A stretch of 64,000 nt of DNA from Niveispirillum irakense DSM 11586 (GTDB lineage Bacteria > Pseudomonadota > Alphaproteobacteria > Azospirillales > Azospirillaceae), in the NCBI RefSeq assembly GCF_000429645.1, contig NZ_KE386936.1, positions 133,564 to 197,563 on the forward strand. The letters are read 5' to 3'. The notes beneath the pieces are model-generated. The model searched no databases. It saw only the letters and a list, made by a program, of their open reading frames with translations, and had not been told where the DNA came from. Positions within the stretch are counted from its first letter, which is position 1. Each line of letters begins with the position of its first letter. A program made the translations under genes and the position numbers. Positions 25,938 to 34,800 of the stretch are shown here, piece after piece.

Positions 25938-26795
25938 ATGTTGGATCGGGCCTTGATTAGGCAGCTTTATCACCGATCGCTAACAGAAATTCAGAAGCAG
26001 GTGAGGATATTATCCAACCGCCGGGAATATGACGCCCGCCGGCAAGAGGCTATTGCCTTTGTCGACCCGTCTGCGGAATGGCAGAAACCCGCTCATGACC
26101 TTCGCGATGACGGTTACGCATTCCTGCCAGGGATTGAACAGCCCCATGTAGAGGCCGCTGTTATGGCCTGCCGGCAGGTCATCAGCGCCCGGGAGGCAAC
26201 AGCCGAGCGCATGAAGAAGAAATTTTTCATGCAGCTTTTGGATGATGCCGCGCTTGAGGCCTATCCCGACATCCTCCGGCTTGCCTTGGATGAAAAGGCG
26301 CTGGCGACGGTTGCTGTTGCTTGTGGACGCATTCCCTATCTGCAAAATGTCCATCTGCTGGCCAGCCTTCCCGGCACTGATATCCTTGAAGGCAGCCAGA
26401 ACTGGCATGTTGATCGTAACGACTCCATGGTCATCAAACAATTTCTCTATGTAAATGACGTTGGCGATGATGAGGGACCATTAGGGTTTATATCCCTCAA
26501 GGACAGCGCAAATGTTCGTGGGATTGTGCCGCATTATCTCACCGATGAGGATATGGCACGGTACGTCGATCCTGCAAAGACGATACGGGTGAAGGGGCCC
26601 GCCGGTACACGCACCCTCGTCGATACGGGCAAATGTTTTCATTACGGCAGTCGTGTCCGGAAAACGCGGTATGCCCTTATTGTTTATTATAATAGCGGGT
26701 TTGCGCGGGAACCGCGGGAACGTGATTGGGGCCAGACATTTGTCCGGGACTGGCAATGGTCGCCTTTACAACGACGGGTGCTGGGCATCGACTGA
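25938..26795 (+). CDS. Phytanoyl-CoA-dioxygenase-like Fe(II)/2-oxoglutarate oxygenase
   Basis: 285 aa, ATG preceded by GAGGAA about 6 nt upstream. The double-stranded beta-helix iron site is visible: H-x-D in NWHVDRND (His157, Asp159) and the distal histidine in KCFHYGSRV (His235). An arginine-rich stretch after it could bind 2-oxoglutarate. NDVGDDEGPLGFISLKDSAN is the PhyH-type loop. PhyH-like proteins in glycan clusters may hydroxylate or otherwise oxidise a sugar or lipid; the substrate here is unknown. It is embedded in the ulosonate and methyltransferase block. Confidence 0.7.
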   Translation: MLDRALIRQLYHRSLTEIQKQVRILSNRREYDARRQEAIAFVDPSAEWQKPAHDLRDDGYAFLPGIEQPHVEAAVMACRQVISAREATAERMKKKFFMQLLDDAALEAYPDILRLALDEKALATVAVACGRIPYLQNVHLLASLPGTDILEGSQNWHVDRNDSMVIKQFLYVNDVGDDEGPLGFISLKDSANVRGIVPHYLTDEDMARYVDPAKTIRVKGPAGTRTLVDTGKCFHYGSRVRKTRYALIVYYNSGFAREPRERDWGQTFVRDWQWSPLQRRVLGID

Positions 26796-26856
26796 AGTCA
26801 AGGTCGCTGCCGACGCAGCCACGGACTGACTGCTTACGGCTATGGAAGGTTTTTCT

Positions 26857-27558
26857 GTGAACGCTGGGGGAATGCATCTGATCAGCGATATTCGCTGCGT
26901 TGTCTTTGACTTCGATGGCACCATCGTTGATTCCAACGGCATCAAGCGTGACGCATTCCTGGCGGTGGCCGAGGCGTTTCCCGGCGGTGCCGTGCTGATG
27001 GCCGAGATTCTCGCCCGACCGGATGCGGGTGACCGGTACCGGGTGATGGACAGCTTTCACCATGCCCTGCGCGCCGCAGGGGGCGTCCCTGGCGCTGGCG
27101 ATGTGCCGGGGGGCCTTGATCTCGCCAACCGTTATACGGCCATGGTAGAGGAACTGGTCCTGAAGGCGGCAGAGATACCCGGTGCGAGTGATTGCCTGCG
27201 GTGGCTTGATGATGCGGGCATCCCCGCATATCTCAATTCCGCCACCCCATCCGGCCCGCTGACACGCATTATCGCGCAGAGTCGTTTTGCCCCCTTATTC
27301 AAGGGCATCTATGGCGGGCCGGCCAGCAAGGCTGAGAATTTAAGGATTATCATGGACCTGGAAGGCGTGGGTCCGGACCAGTTGCTGATGGTGGGCGATG
27401 GCGAGCCGGATAGGGTTGGCGCCGAGCTGATCGGTTGTCCCTTCCTGGCTCTGGAGAATTCATTCAGCCGTTTTGCCCAACGACCGTCAGCGATCATCGC
27501 CGACCTGACAGGCTTTCCCGCAATTCTGCGCCCACATCTTACACAGAAGCGCGGATAA
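26857..27558 (+). CDS. HAD-superfamily phosphatase
   Basis: About 233 aa from the GTG at 26857, favoured because GGAAGG lies 8 nt upstream, inside the alternative ATG-26842 reading. Motif 1 is VVFDFDGTIVDSNG; motif 2 is in AYLNSATPSGPL; the motif 3 and 4 regions are KAENLRIIM and LLMVGDGEPDRVGAEL. The alpha-helical cap places it with the beta-phosphoglucomutase/phosphoglycolate phosphatase group. In nonulosonic acid pathways a HAD enzyme removes phosphate from the 9-phosphate intermediate, which would suit its position, but its substrate is not shown. Confidence 0.8.
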   Translation: MNAGGMHLISDIRCVVFDFDGTIVDSNGIKRDAFLAVAEAFPGGAVLMAEILARPDAGDRYRVMDSFHHALRAAGGVPGAGDVPGGLDLANRYTAMVEELVLKAAEIPGASDCLRWLDDAGIPAYLNSATPSGPLTRIIAQSRFAPLFKGIYGGPASKAENLRIIMDLEGVGPDQLLMVGDGEPDRVGAELIGCPFLALENSFSRFAQRPSAIIADLTGFPAILRPHLTQKRG

Positions 27559-27599
27559 TTTTGTGATATCCGGCGGATATCGGGAACGGGAGCTGTGAT

Positions 27600-28175
27600 G
27601 TGATCAGATCAGCGAAATTTTATTTACGTACATCCTTCAATTTCTTCGTTCTGCGCTTTCACAGCGTCCTGTTCCGTCTTAAGGGACTGCTGTCGGGCTA
27701 TTATATCGGGCCAGGTCTGGTTTTATATGCGCGCGGAAATATTGATATTGGGGCGTCTGTCGTTATTCACAGCCGGGCATCCATCAGTGTCGTTGAGAAT
27801 GCCACCTTGCGCATTGGCGCACATAGCCGCATAGGCTCGGACGCGGTTATTTCCTGTGCCTCTCAAGTAACGTTGGGAGATGAGGTTCTTGTTGCCGCCC
27901 GATGCTATATTGCCGATTACAGTCATGAGTACCGAAACCCGAACCTCGCGGTCCTGCGGCAAGGAAGATCCGTGCCCGAACCTGTCTTTATTGGAAGTGG
28001 GACATGGTTGGGCATCAATGTATGTGTTCTGCCTGGTGTGACTTTGGGAAAAAACTGTGTGGTTGCGGCGGGGAGTGTGGTCACAAAGTCGTTTCCTGAC
28101 CACTCCGTCATTGGTGGAGTGCCGGCGCGGCTCCTCAAATCATTGGCACCAGACACCGGCAATGAAGCGCGGTAA
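27600..28175 (+). CDS. Left-handed beta-helix (hexapeptide repeat) acyltransferase
   Basis: 191 aa, GTG start with GGGAG 7 nt upstream. Hexapeptide repeats run from about residue 45 (DIGASVVIHSRASISV) to the classic end IGSGTWLGINVCVLPGVTLGKNCVVAAGSVVTKSF. The last block ends DHSVIGGVPARLLKSL, the WbbJ/Maa-type terminus. It probably O-acetylates or N-acylates a sugar of the repeat unit using acyl-CoA. It is the last gene before the flippase. Confidence 0.85.
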   Translation: MIRSAKFYLRTSFNFFVLRFHSVLFRLKGLLSGYYIGPGLVLYARGNIDIGASVVIHSRASISVVENATLRIGAHSRIGSDAVISCASQVTLGDEVLVAARCYIADYSHEYRNPNLAVLRQGRSVPEPVFIGSGTWLGINVCVLPGVTLGKNCVVAAGSVVTKSFPDHSVIGGVPARLLKSLAPDTGNEAR

Positions 28176-28300
28176 ATCATTGGACAGAACGACTTGAATT
28201 GTGCTTATCAAGTTGTCGCCGGTGTAAATCTTAATAATCAGAAATTATGAAAATAATAAGATTGAAAACCGTTATGTTGATTAATCGAGTGGATTAGATC

Positions 28301-29605
28301 ATGTGGAAACGCCTAGGGCAGTCCAACGCCGTCTATTACGCGGGTACACTGGGTGTCCTTGGCTTGCGTTTCATCCAGAATATCCTGATCGCCCGTTTCG
28401 CCGGGCCGACGGATATGGGCATTTTCCTGGGTATCCTGGCAATTCCGATGCTGCTGGGGCGGGTCTATGACATGTCCTTGTCCCATGCCTTTGCCTATGA
28501 CATCCGGCATGATCGCAACAGCTTCGCAAAGGCCCTCTCAACATTGCTGGTTCACACCCTCGCGGTGCTGCCGGTCATCGCCCTTTCCATCTATGGGCTG
28601 AGGTTTTTTCCTTTTGAGGATCCGGCGACAAATCTGGTTGCCGGCGAGCATATGGTGGAACTGACCATCCTGATCGCGTCGAGCATGTTCAGTATGAGTG
28701 TGTTCGCCATGTTTGTTGCGGATCGCAATTTCATGGTCAGCACGATCGTAGCGGTGATGCCGGTCTTGATCTTCAATGTTTTGCTGGTGATTGACAGCCA
28801 GGCGGGCGCCCTGCCGGCGACACTTCTGATGCGACAAATGGCGTGGGCTGAGGCTATTGGCGGCGTCCTCGCCCTTGCCCTTGGCCTGCTACGGTGCCGG
28901 GATTGCGGGTTCCAGACAATGCGTCCCCAGTGGCACTATTATTCCTATGGGGCCCGGGTTCACTGGGGCGTTCTATTCAAGGTGGCTGTTTCCCGCCTGG
29001 ATCGGGTCATCGTTGCCACCCTTCTGCCACCAGCGGCGCTGGCCGCATTTTCCATTGCGACAACATTACGTGAACTGGCGCAGACGCCGGCCAACATGTA
29101 CACGACGATTTATCAGAACAACGTCATCGATCTCAAAAAAAGAGGCAAGTCCCATACGGCCTATCTGCGCAAAGCCACTTTATCCTGGGTCGCTATCATG
29201 GCGGCCGGCTGCTGCGTCCTGTATTTCATTGCCGACCCTTTGATCACCTTCATTTATGGCCCAGCACTCCGCGATGCCGCCCCCCTTCTTGTCATTGTCT
29301 GCGTTGGTACAATCGGCATGGTCGTGGCGGGGCTGTGCTGGGCGACCGGCTTTTCCCTTGGCTATCCCGGCGCCATCTCGATCATGACAATCAGCGCTGG
29401 CGTGCCCAGCCTGATCATCATGCTCGGCATGACGTACGCCTTTGGGGCCACGGGGGCGGCCTGGGCGACTGTCGTCAGTTCAATCCTGATGGTGATCAGC
29501 GGCTATGTCGGCTTGATGTGGATAAAGCGCAGGTCCCAATCCGCCCCGGTTACCCCTCCGGACAAGAGCGTGGCATTGGAAGAGAAAGACGGGCTGGATA
29601 TTTAA
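28301..29605 (+). CDS. Wzx-type lipid-linked oligosaccharide flippase
   Basis: 434 aa with about 12 hydrophobic helices. The N-terminal pattern YYAGTLGVLGLRFIQNILIARFAGPTDMG is typical of polysaccharide biosynthesis (MOP/PST) transporters. Charged residues lie between helices and the C-terminal tail is hydrophilic (RRSQSAPVTPPDKSVALEEKDGLDI). It would move the undecaprenyl-linked repeat unit across the inner membrane. The 125-bp upstream gap is AT-rich and may contain a promoter. A broken insertion sequence begins 36 bp after its stop, which marks the end of this cluster. Confidence 0.85.
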   Translation: MWKRLGQSNAVYYAGTLGVLGLRFIQNILIARFAGPTDMGIFLGILAIPMLLGRVYDMSLSHAFAYDIRHDRNSFAKALSTLLVHTLAVLPVIALSIYGLRFFPFEDPATNLVAGEHMVELTILIASSMFSMSVFAMFVADRNFMVSTIVAVMPVLIFNVLLVIDSQAGALPATLLMRQMAWAEAIGGVLALALGLLRCRDCGFQTMRPQWHYYSYGARVHWGVLFKVAVSRLDRVIVATLLPPAALAAFSIATTLRELAQTPANMYTTIYQNNVIDLKKRGKSHTAYLRKATLSWVAIMAAGCCVLYFIADPLITFIYGPALRDAAPLLVIVCVGTIGMVVAGLCWATGFSLGYPGAISIMTISAGVPSLIIMLGMTYAFGATGAAWATVVSSILMVISGYVGLMWIKRRSQSAPVTPPDKSVALEEKDGLDI

Positions 29606-29641
29606 TAAATCCGTCTAAAGTGTCAATCGGCATTGAATTTT

Positions 29642-30750
29642 GGCTCTGACGCACTTTTGGTGAATTTCGAAATTCCTGTGGGGTGGTTTTTCCATAGGGG
29701 TCGGTACGATGCGCACAGATTTCAGATGCTCAATGTTTGGCATCACCGGCATGGCCGTTACGGACATCGTCGACGATGATGGGGTGGTGCGGGTCACGAT
29801 CAGCCCGGTCACGGCTATAGGCACCTGTCCCGGATGCGGAACGGGGTCAGGTCGGATCCATAGTCGGTATCATCGGCGACTGGCGGACCTGCCGGCAACC
29901 GGCAGGCCAGTTGGGATTGTGCTGCTGGCGAGCCGGTTCTTCTGTGATGCCGTGCTCTGTGGGCGTCGTGTATTTACGGAGCGCTTCGATCCGAAGGTTC
30001 TGGCGCCCTGGGCCCGCCGGACGGCCCGGCTGGGTCAGATTCGGTTTGACGCTGGGAGGCCGGCCGGCGGCGACCCTTGCCCGGCGGTTGATGCTGCCGG
30101 TGAGCAACGACACCTTGCTGCGTGTGGTGCGCCGCCAGGGTAGCCCGCGCATCGTGCCGCCCGCGGTAATCGGCGTGGATGATTGGGCGTGGCGACGCAA
30201 TCATCGCTATGGAACGCTGATCTGTGATCTGGGACGACGTCGGACCATCGCCTTGCTGCCGGATCGTGAGCCGGCAACGACACAGGCCTGGCTGGAACAA
30301 CAGCCGCAGGTGAGCATCGTCGCCCGCGACCGCGCCGGTGGTTATGCGCTTGCAGTCTCCAGGGCACTGCCGGCGGCTACCCAGGTGGCGGACCGTTGGC
30401 ATCTGATGGAGAACGCAAGCCGAGCATTTCTCGATGCGGTCCGGGAATCGATGCGGCAGATCCGCAGGGCCGTCGGTGCCACCAGCATCAATCCGGCCCT
30501 TCTCACGGCAGCCGAGCGCCTGCAGTACGAAGGATATCTGCGGCGCGAGGATACCAACAACGCGATCCAGCAACTGGCCAAGGACGGCATTTCCATCAAG
30601 GAGATCGTTCGCCGGACCGGTCACAGCCGCGGGCTGGTGCGGAAAATCCTTCGGGGACAGGCAGCGGATATCTCCGGACGAGGGAAAGCTCTGAACCGCA
30701 TCCCGCTTGAACTCCTCTCTATGTATCGCTGCCATATCCGATCTTCTTGA
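29642..30750 (+). mobile_element. ISL3-family insertion sequence remnant
   Basis: The left end starts about 29642 with GGCTCTGACGCAC, in the style of ISL3-family terminal repeats. The transposase reading frame inside is broken by a frameshift and lacks its C-terminal part. No reverse complement of the left end (GTGCGTCAGAGCC) was found in the next 2 kb, so the right end is missing and the copy should be immobile. Confidence 0.7.
29709..30750 (+). pseudogene. ISL3-family transposase, frameshifted and truncated
   Basis: The N-terminal part in one frame carries the zinc-finger-like CPGCGTGSGRIHSRYHRRLADLP and continues to RRTARLGQIRF near 30045. The downstream frame then continues as GLTLGGRPAATLARRLMLP, SNDTLLRVVRRQG and VIGVDDWAWRRNHRYGTLICDL (the DDE region, first Asp), with VADRWHLMENAS and an HTH-like GISIKEIVRRTGHSRGLVRKIL. 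A single-base shift joins the two. The open frame ends at 30750 about 120 residues short of the family's usual 450-550 aa, so the last catalytic acidic residue region is lost. Confidence 0.8.
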
Positions 30751-31339
30751 TCGCGAGTATCGCTCTCAAATGACCAGAACAAAACCGGGGCAGGGCCAAA
30801 CGCCATTCGCGTAAAAAGGGCTCATAGGGGGATAACAGCGACAGCCGCAGTGGCTGGGGTTCGTTGGCGGGCAAGGTCCAGGATCATGACAAGGTCCCCA
30901 AGCCTGATCACCGGCATCCTCCACGCAGACAGCAGGAGACGGGATGGAAGAGGGCATGCCCCCAAGGCCTTACCCTCTGCCAAAACTGGGGAATTTTCAC
31001 TCGCCACTCTGAGAAGTTTTACCCCGTCAGGGGCAGTTGAGTCCGGTCGGATCGAAATGTTGTGCGGCGCCGACCGGTCCCGGCGCGCTTGCGTCGCTGA
31101 GGCGCCGCGCGCCGGACCTCGGTCGCGCATGCAAGCCATCGTGAACACTACGGATATCAATGTCCACGACGTGCCTCGATGTGCCAGAATCCCAACGTCG
31201 TTTACGTCCCTTACACAGCCAAAATCGCTCCTTGTATTTCCATAATTAATATTATTACTCATTTTGATGTAGGCGCGGTGGATTCTATTTTGAAGTACGA
31301 CTCCTCTTTATAATCATATGGTTAGCAATGGAGACTGCC
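30751..31339. other. Intergenic scar between insertion-sequence fragments
   Basis: About 590 bp without an intact gene. On the minus strand, 31035-30917 reads like the left end of IS21-family elements, with short A/T-rich boxes such as GAAAATTCCCCAG. A start codon and about 17 residues, MPVIRLGDLVMILDLAR, resemble an IstA N-terminus before homology stops. The right part (31190-31330) is AT-rich with no supported feature. Confidence 0.35.
30822..30917 (-). pseudogene. Possible IS21-family istA 5' fragment
   Basis: Starting from the ATG at 30917 the minus strand encodes MPVIRLGDLVMILDLARQR, recalling the N-terminus of IstA transposases, but after about 18 residues the resemblance ends and a stop occurs at residue 32. 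Upstream repeats with AAAATTCCCC fit the family's ends. I am recalling the family from pattern only, so this is a weak call. Confidence 0.28.
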
Positions 31340-31621
31340 ATGGGAGAGCACTATTCGCACCTGAGTTTGGTGGAACGGCACGTGATTGAAGAGATGTTCC
31401 AGGCTTTGATCCCGGTTCGGGAGATCGCAACGCGGCTTGGCCGGCATCACGGGACAATCCATCGTGAGATAAACTAAAACTTTTACCACACGCGTTTCCG
31501 GGATCGGTTCGGCAACGATTACCGGGGTTATTACTGCATGATGGCGAACACGATGGCCAAGCGTCGGCGGCGTTCTGGCCGGGTTAAGTTGCTGCGGCAA
31601 CAAGGACCATCTTGGTTGTAA
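31340..31621 (+). pseudogene. IS30-family transposase N-terminal fragment with in-frame stop
   Basis: The ATG at 31340 opens MGEHYSHLSLVERHVIEEM and continues as VREIATRLGRHHGTIHREIN, the helix-turn-helix of IS30 transposases. A TAA at 31475 interrupts it after 45 codons. The same frame then resumes with GNDYRGYYCMMANTMAKRRRR, the next conserved stretch of the family, and ends at 31621. The catalytic domain is absent. It is a decayed remnant. Confidence 0.7.
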
Positions 31622-31718
31622 AAACTTGAATGCAGTCAACCTATTTCGGGCGATAGATGTTGTAATTCTTGTCATTATAATTATTCATTTTAATTAAATT
31701 TCACATTCTATTCAAAAG

Positions 31719-31742
31719 CCCCCATCGCCAAAGCGATGGGGG
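31719..31742 (-). terminator. Rho-independent-like terminator of the autotransporter gene
   Basis: On the minus strand a 10-bp stem (CCCCCATCGC with GCGATGGGGG) and 4-nt loop lie about 80 bp beyond the autotransporter stop. CTTTTGAAT follows, giving a modest T-tract. It is the best-formed terminator in the window. Confidence 0.7.
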
Positions 31743-31819
31743 GGGGTACCGCAAACTGCATGCTATGGGTAGGAAATAACATGCAGCTTGCGATCAAGAC
31801 TTGCTGTCGTGACGACCGA

Positions 31820-34800
31820 TTACCAGGAGATACGGATACCGCCCGTCGCCTGATGACCGGTTTGCCTGTCACCAAACGCACCCGTATAGCCAAGGTACGC
31901 GTTGACGCCGTCAGCAACAGTCAGCGTGACGCCCGCACGCGGGATGAAGACGTTGCCCGGCTCCACCCCTTCCAGCGTGAACGCTTCGCCACCGCCGGCG
32001 AATTGCGCATCGATATCACCCTTCGCATCCTGTTGAAGGCGATAGGCAATCCCGATCAGCGGCGTCACCGACGCCACAGACGAAATCTTGAAGGTGCGTT
32101 CCGCGTCCACGCCCACGGTGCCGGAGAAGATGCTGGCACTGTTCTTGTCGACATTGAGGCTGACAGCACCGGCACCCTGCTCCATGAAGGCATCGACCGA
32201 CCGGTCACGCAGGCGCAGATCAACCGCCGGGGTCACTTTCCAGCGATTCATCTGCATCTCATAGGACAGGTTGGCCGCAACATTCAGGTCTTTACCGTCA
32301 TATTTGGCGCTGGCATTACGTGCCAGGGCCGGCATGGACCGTGCTGAGCCGATATCGTTCATGCTGTAGGAGAGCCGCAGGCCAGCCTTCAGCTTACCGG
32401 CATCGTTCACATCCCAACCGCCGCCGACAAAGGCACCGAACTGGTAGCTCCTCACATCCGCGTGGTTGTTACCGCCATCTGCATTGGTGCTGCTATAGCC
32501 CAGAGCCAGACCTGCGGTGAAGCTCTGGTTCTGGAAACCGAGCCCCGAGCTGATGCCCGCCGTCTTGGCCTGCAGACCAACCTGGCCATCACCCCCCTCC
32601 AGATCGGAGCGGACATAGTATGGCTCAGCCCAGGTGAGGAAACCGCCCTCCCCGCTGGTCGTCACGTTCCGGCCCGCCAGCTTGTTACCCAGATCGGACA
32701 GGAAGCCGGCCGAGGTGTCGATATTGTTCAGACTGGCCAGGAAAGACCCGTTCAGGTCTGCCAGACCGGCCTGGGTGGTGACCGGCGTGTTCAAGTGATA
32801 ATCGAAGGCTGTCACCACGGACAGGAAGTCCTGCGCCAGGTTGAAGCTGTTAACGCTGGTAAAATTATCGCCGCGGACCAGATTGGCGGCGGGGGTGAGG
32901 CCGCTATTCAGGGCATCGGCCACCGCTTTCTGGTTCTCACTGCCATCGGACTGGGTGGCAAAAGCCATGCGGCTGATGGTGACGGTGGCCACGTTCAGAT
33001 CATCGGCGTCCTTGCCGGTTGTCAGCGTCGTCTTCAGGAACGGCGTTGCCTCCGACTGAACAAGCGTGGCCTTGGAAACATCCAGTGCCCCGGTGGATTT
33101 CACCAGAGCCAGCGTCTGCTTGTCTTCATACAGGGTGTAGGGATTGAAGACGACCTGCACCTTGCCGGCAATGGTGGCGGTACCCGTCACCACGGCCAGG
33201 CCGGACGTGGCATCGGCATCCGTCCGGAACGGCGTAACAGCCAGACCAAACTGGGCGATGCTGCCCGGCTCGGCCAGAACATCGGAATTTGCCGCGGCGA
33301 CAGTGCGGGTGAGGTTGGGTTGGGCAAAGACCACCTGGGTAGCATCTGCGCCAACCGTGTAATCGCCCCGCACCGTCAGCGTCGTGCCACGGTTTTGGAA
33401 GACAAGCCCGGCGGACTGGCCAGAGATCAGGTTGTTAGCGGTCGTGTCCGCAGCCACCACCGCGGAGCCAATGGCAAAGCTGCCGGACCCAGCAGTGAAA
33501 TTGCCGGTAAAGGTGGCATCGCCGCCAGACCCGAGGCCAACATAACCACCCGAAATGTTCAGCGCCTTGAAGTTAAGCTCGTTACCGACAAGGTTCAGCG
33601 TACCGGCGCCCGTCTTATTGATGGCGGTAATGCCGGACACGTTCCGCAAAACCCCAACCTGATCCGCGGCCACATCGTAATTGACGATGCTGTTGGTCAG
33701 ATAAGTGCCATCAACGGTCATGGCACCGGAAACCGATCCGTTAACCTGCCCCTGATTGGCAACATTCAGGACATTGACACTCTCCTTGCCACGGCCTGCG
33801 TCCGTGCCGAAGGTGACCGCCCCTACCGTGGCATCCTTGCCGGTCACGGTGAGGGTGTGATTGCCTTCCAGCGTCTGGATGCCGCTCAGGGTACCGGTAT
33901 TGACGATGGTGCCGGTCCCGATCGCGCCGGGTGTGGTGTCAAACGCGGCGATGGTGACGGTGCCGCTGATCTTGCCCTTATTGTCCACATAGGCATTGTT
34001 GACGGCACCAATATTCACGTTACCGCCGATGGTGGCCGTGGCCCCGTTCAACAGAATGGCGTCATTCAGCCCATCCACCTTGGAAGACTGCGGCCCGGCA
34101 ATCAGCCCCAATTCCTGTGGCGCGACCGTGGCCTTGCCCAGGGAAAGGGTGATCGCGCCATTGGCGTTGGTCATGTTGGAGAAAGCTGTTTGCCCGGCAT
34201 TGGTGCCGCTGGCGGTCTTGTCGGTGCTGCCGATGGTGACAGAGCCCCCGATGGTACCGGCATTGTTAAGGTAGGATTCAGCAAGACCGGTCACAGTAAC
34301 ATCACCGGTGATCGCGCCAAGCTGATCCATCTTGGCAACGCCGCCGACCTTTGTGCTGGTCTGATTGATGCTGCCGGCACCCCCCAGCAGGCCGGTGGTG
34401 ACATCCGACACCGTGTCGGTGAACAGGGAGGTGACAGTGACGCCACCCTGAATGGTGCCCGTCGCAGCGTTGCTGACCAGGGCACCATTGCGGCCACTGA
34501 CATTAATCTGGCCGGCAGCGCTCTGGGCGTCCACCAGCCCGGCATTGGTCAGGCTGGCCAGACCGCCGAGATTGTTGGTGGTCGTCCTGGTGCGGGTGCT
34601 CGTTCCGTCATTCACCTCAGAGCGGCTGGTCTCAACCGACTGATTGGCCGTAACGTTGAGCGTGTTCGGCGAAACCTTGACCGTCGCGCCCGCCTTATTG
34701 TCCAGGCTGGCAGTATAGCCCTCGACATTCATCGTTCCTGCGGCCAGGACGCCGGAATTGCTGACCTTGGCCACATTCTGGATGACCTGACGCGTGTTCT

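Noticed and set aside
29709..30750. Programmed frameshift in the ISL3 transposase
   Set aside because: The ISL3 family is not known to need frameshifting, I see no slippery heptamer at the junction near 30045, and the C-terminus is missing too. Decay explains it better.
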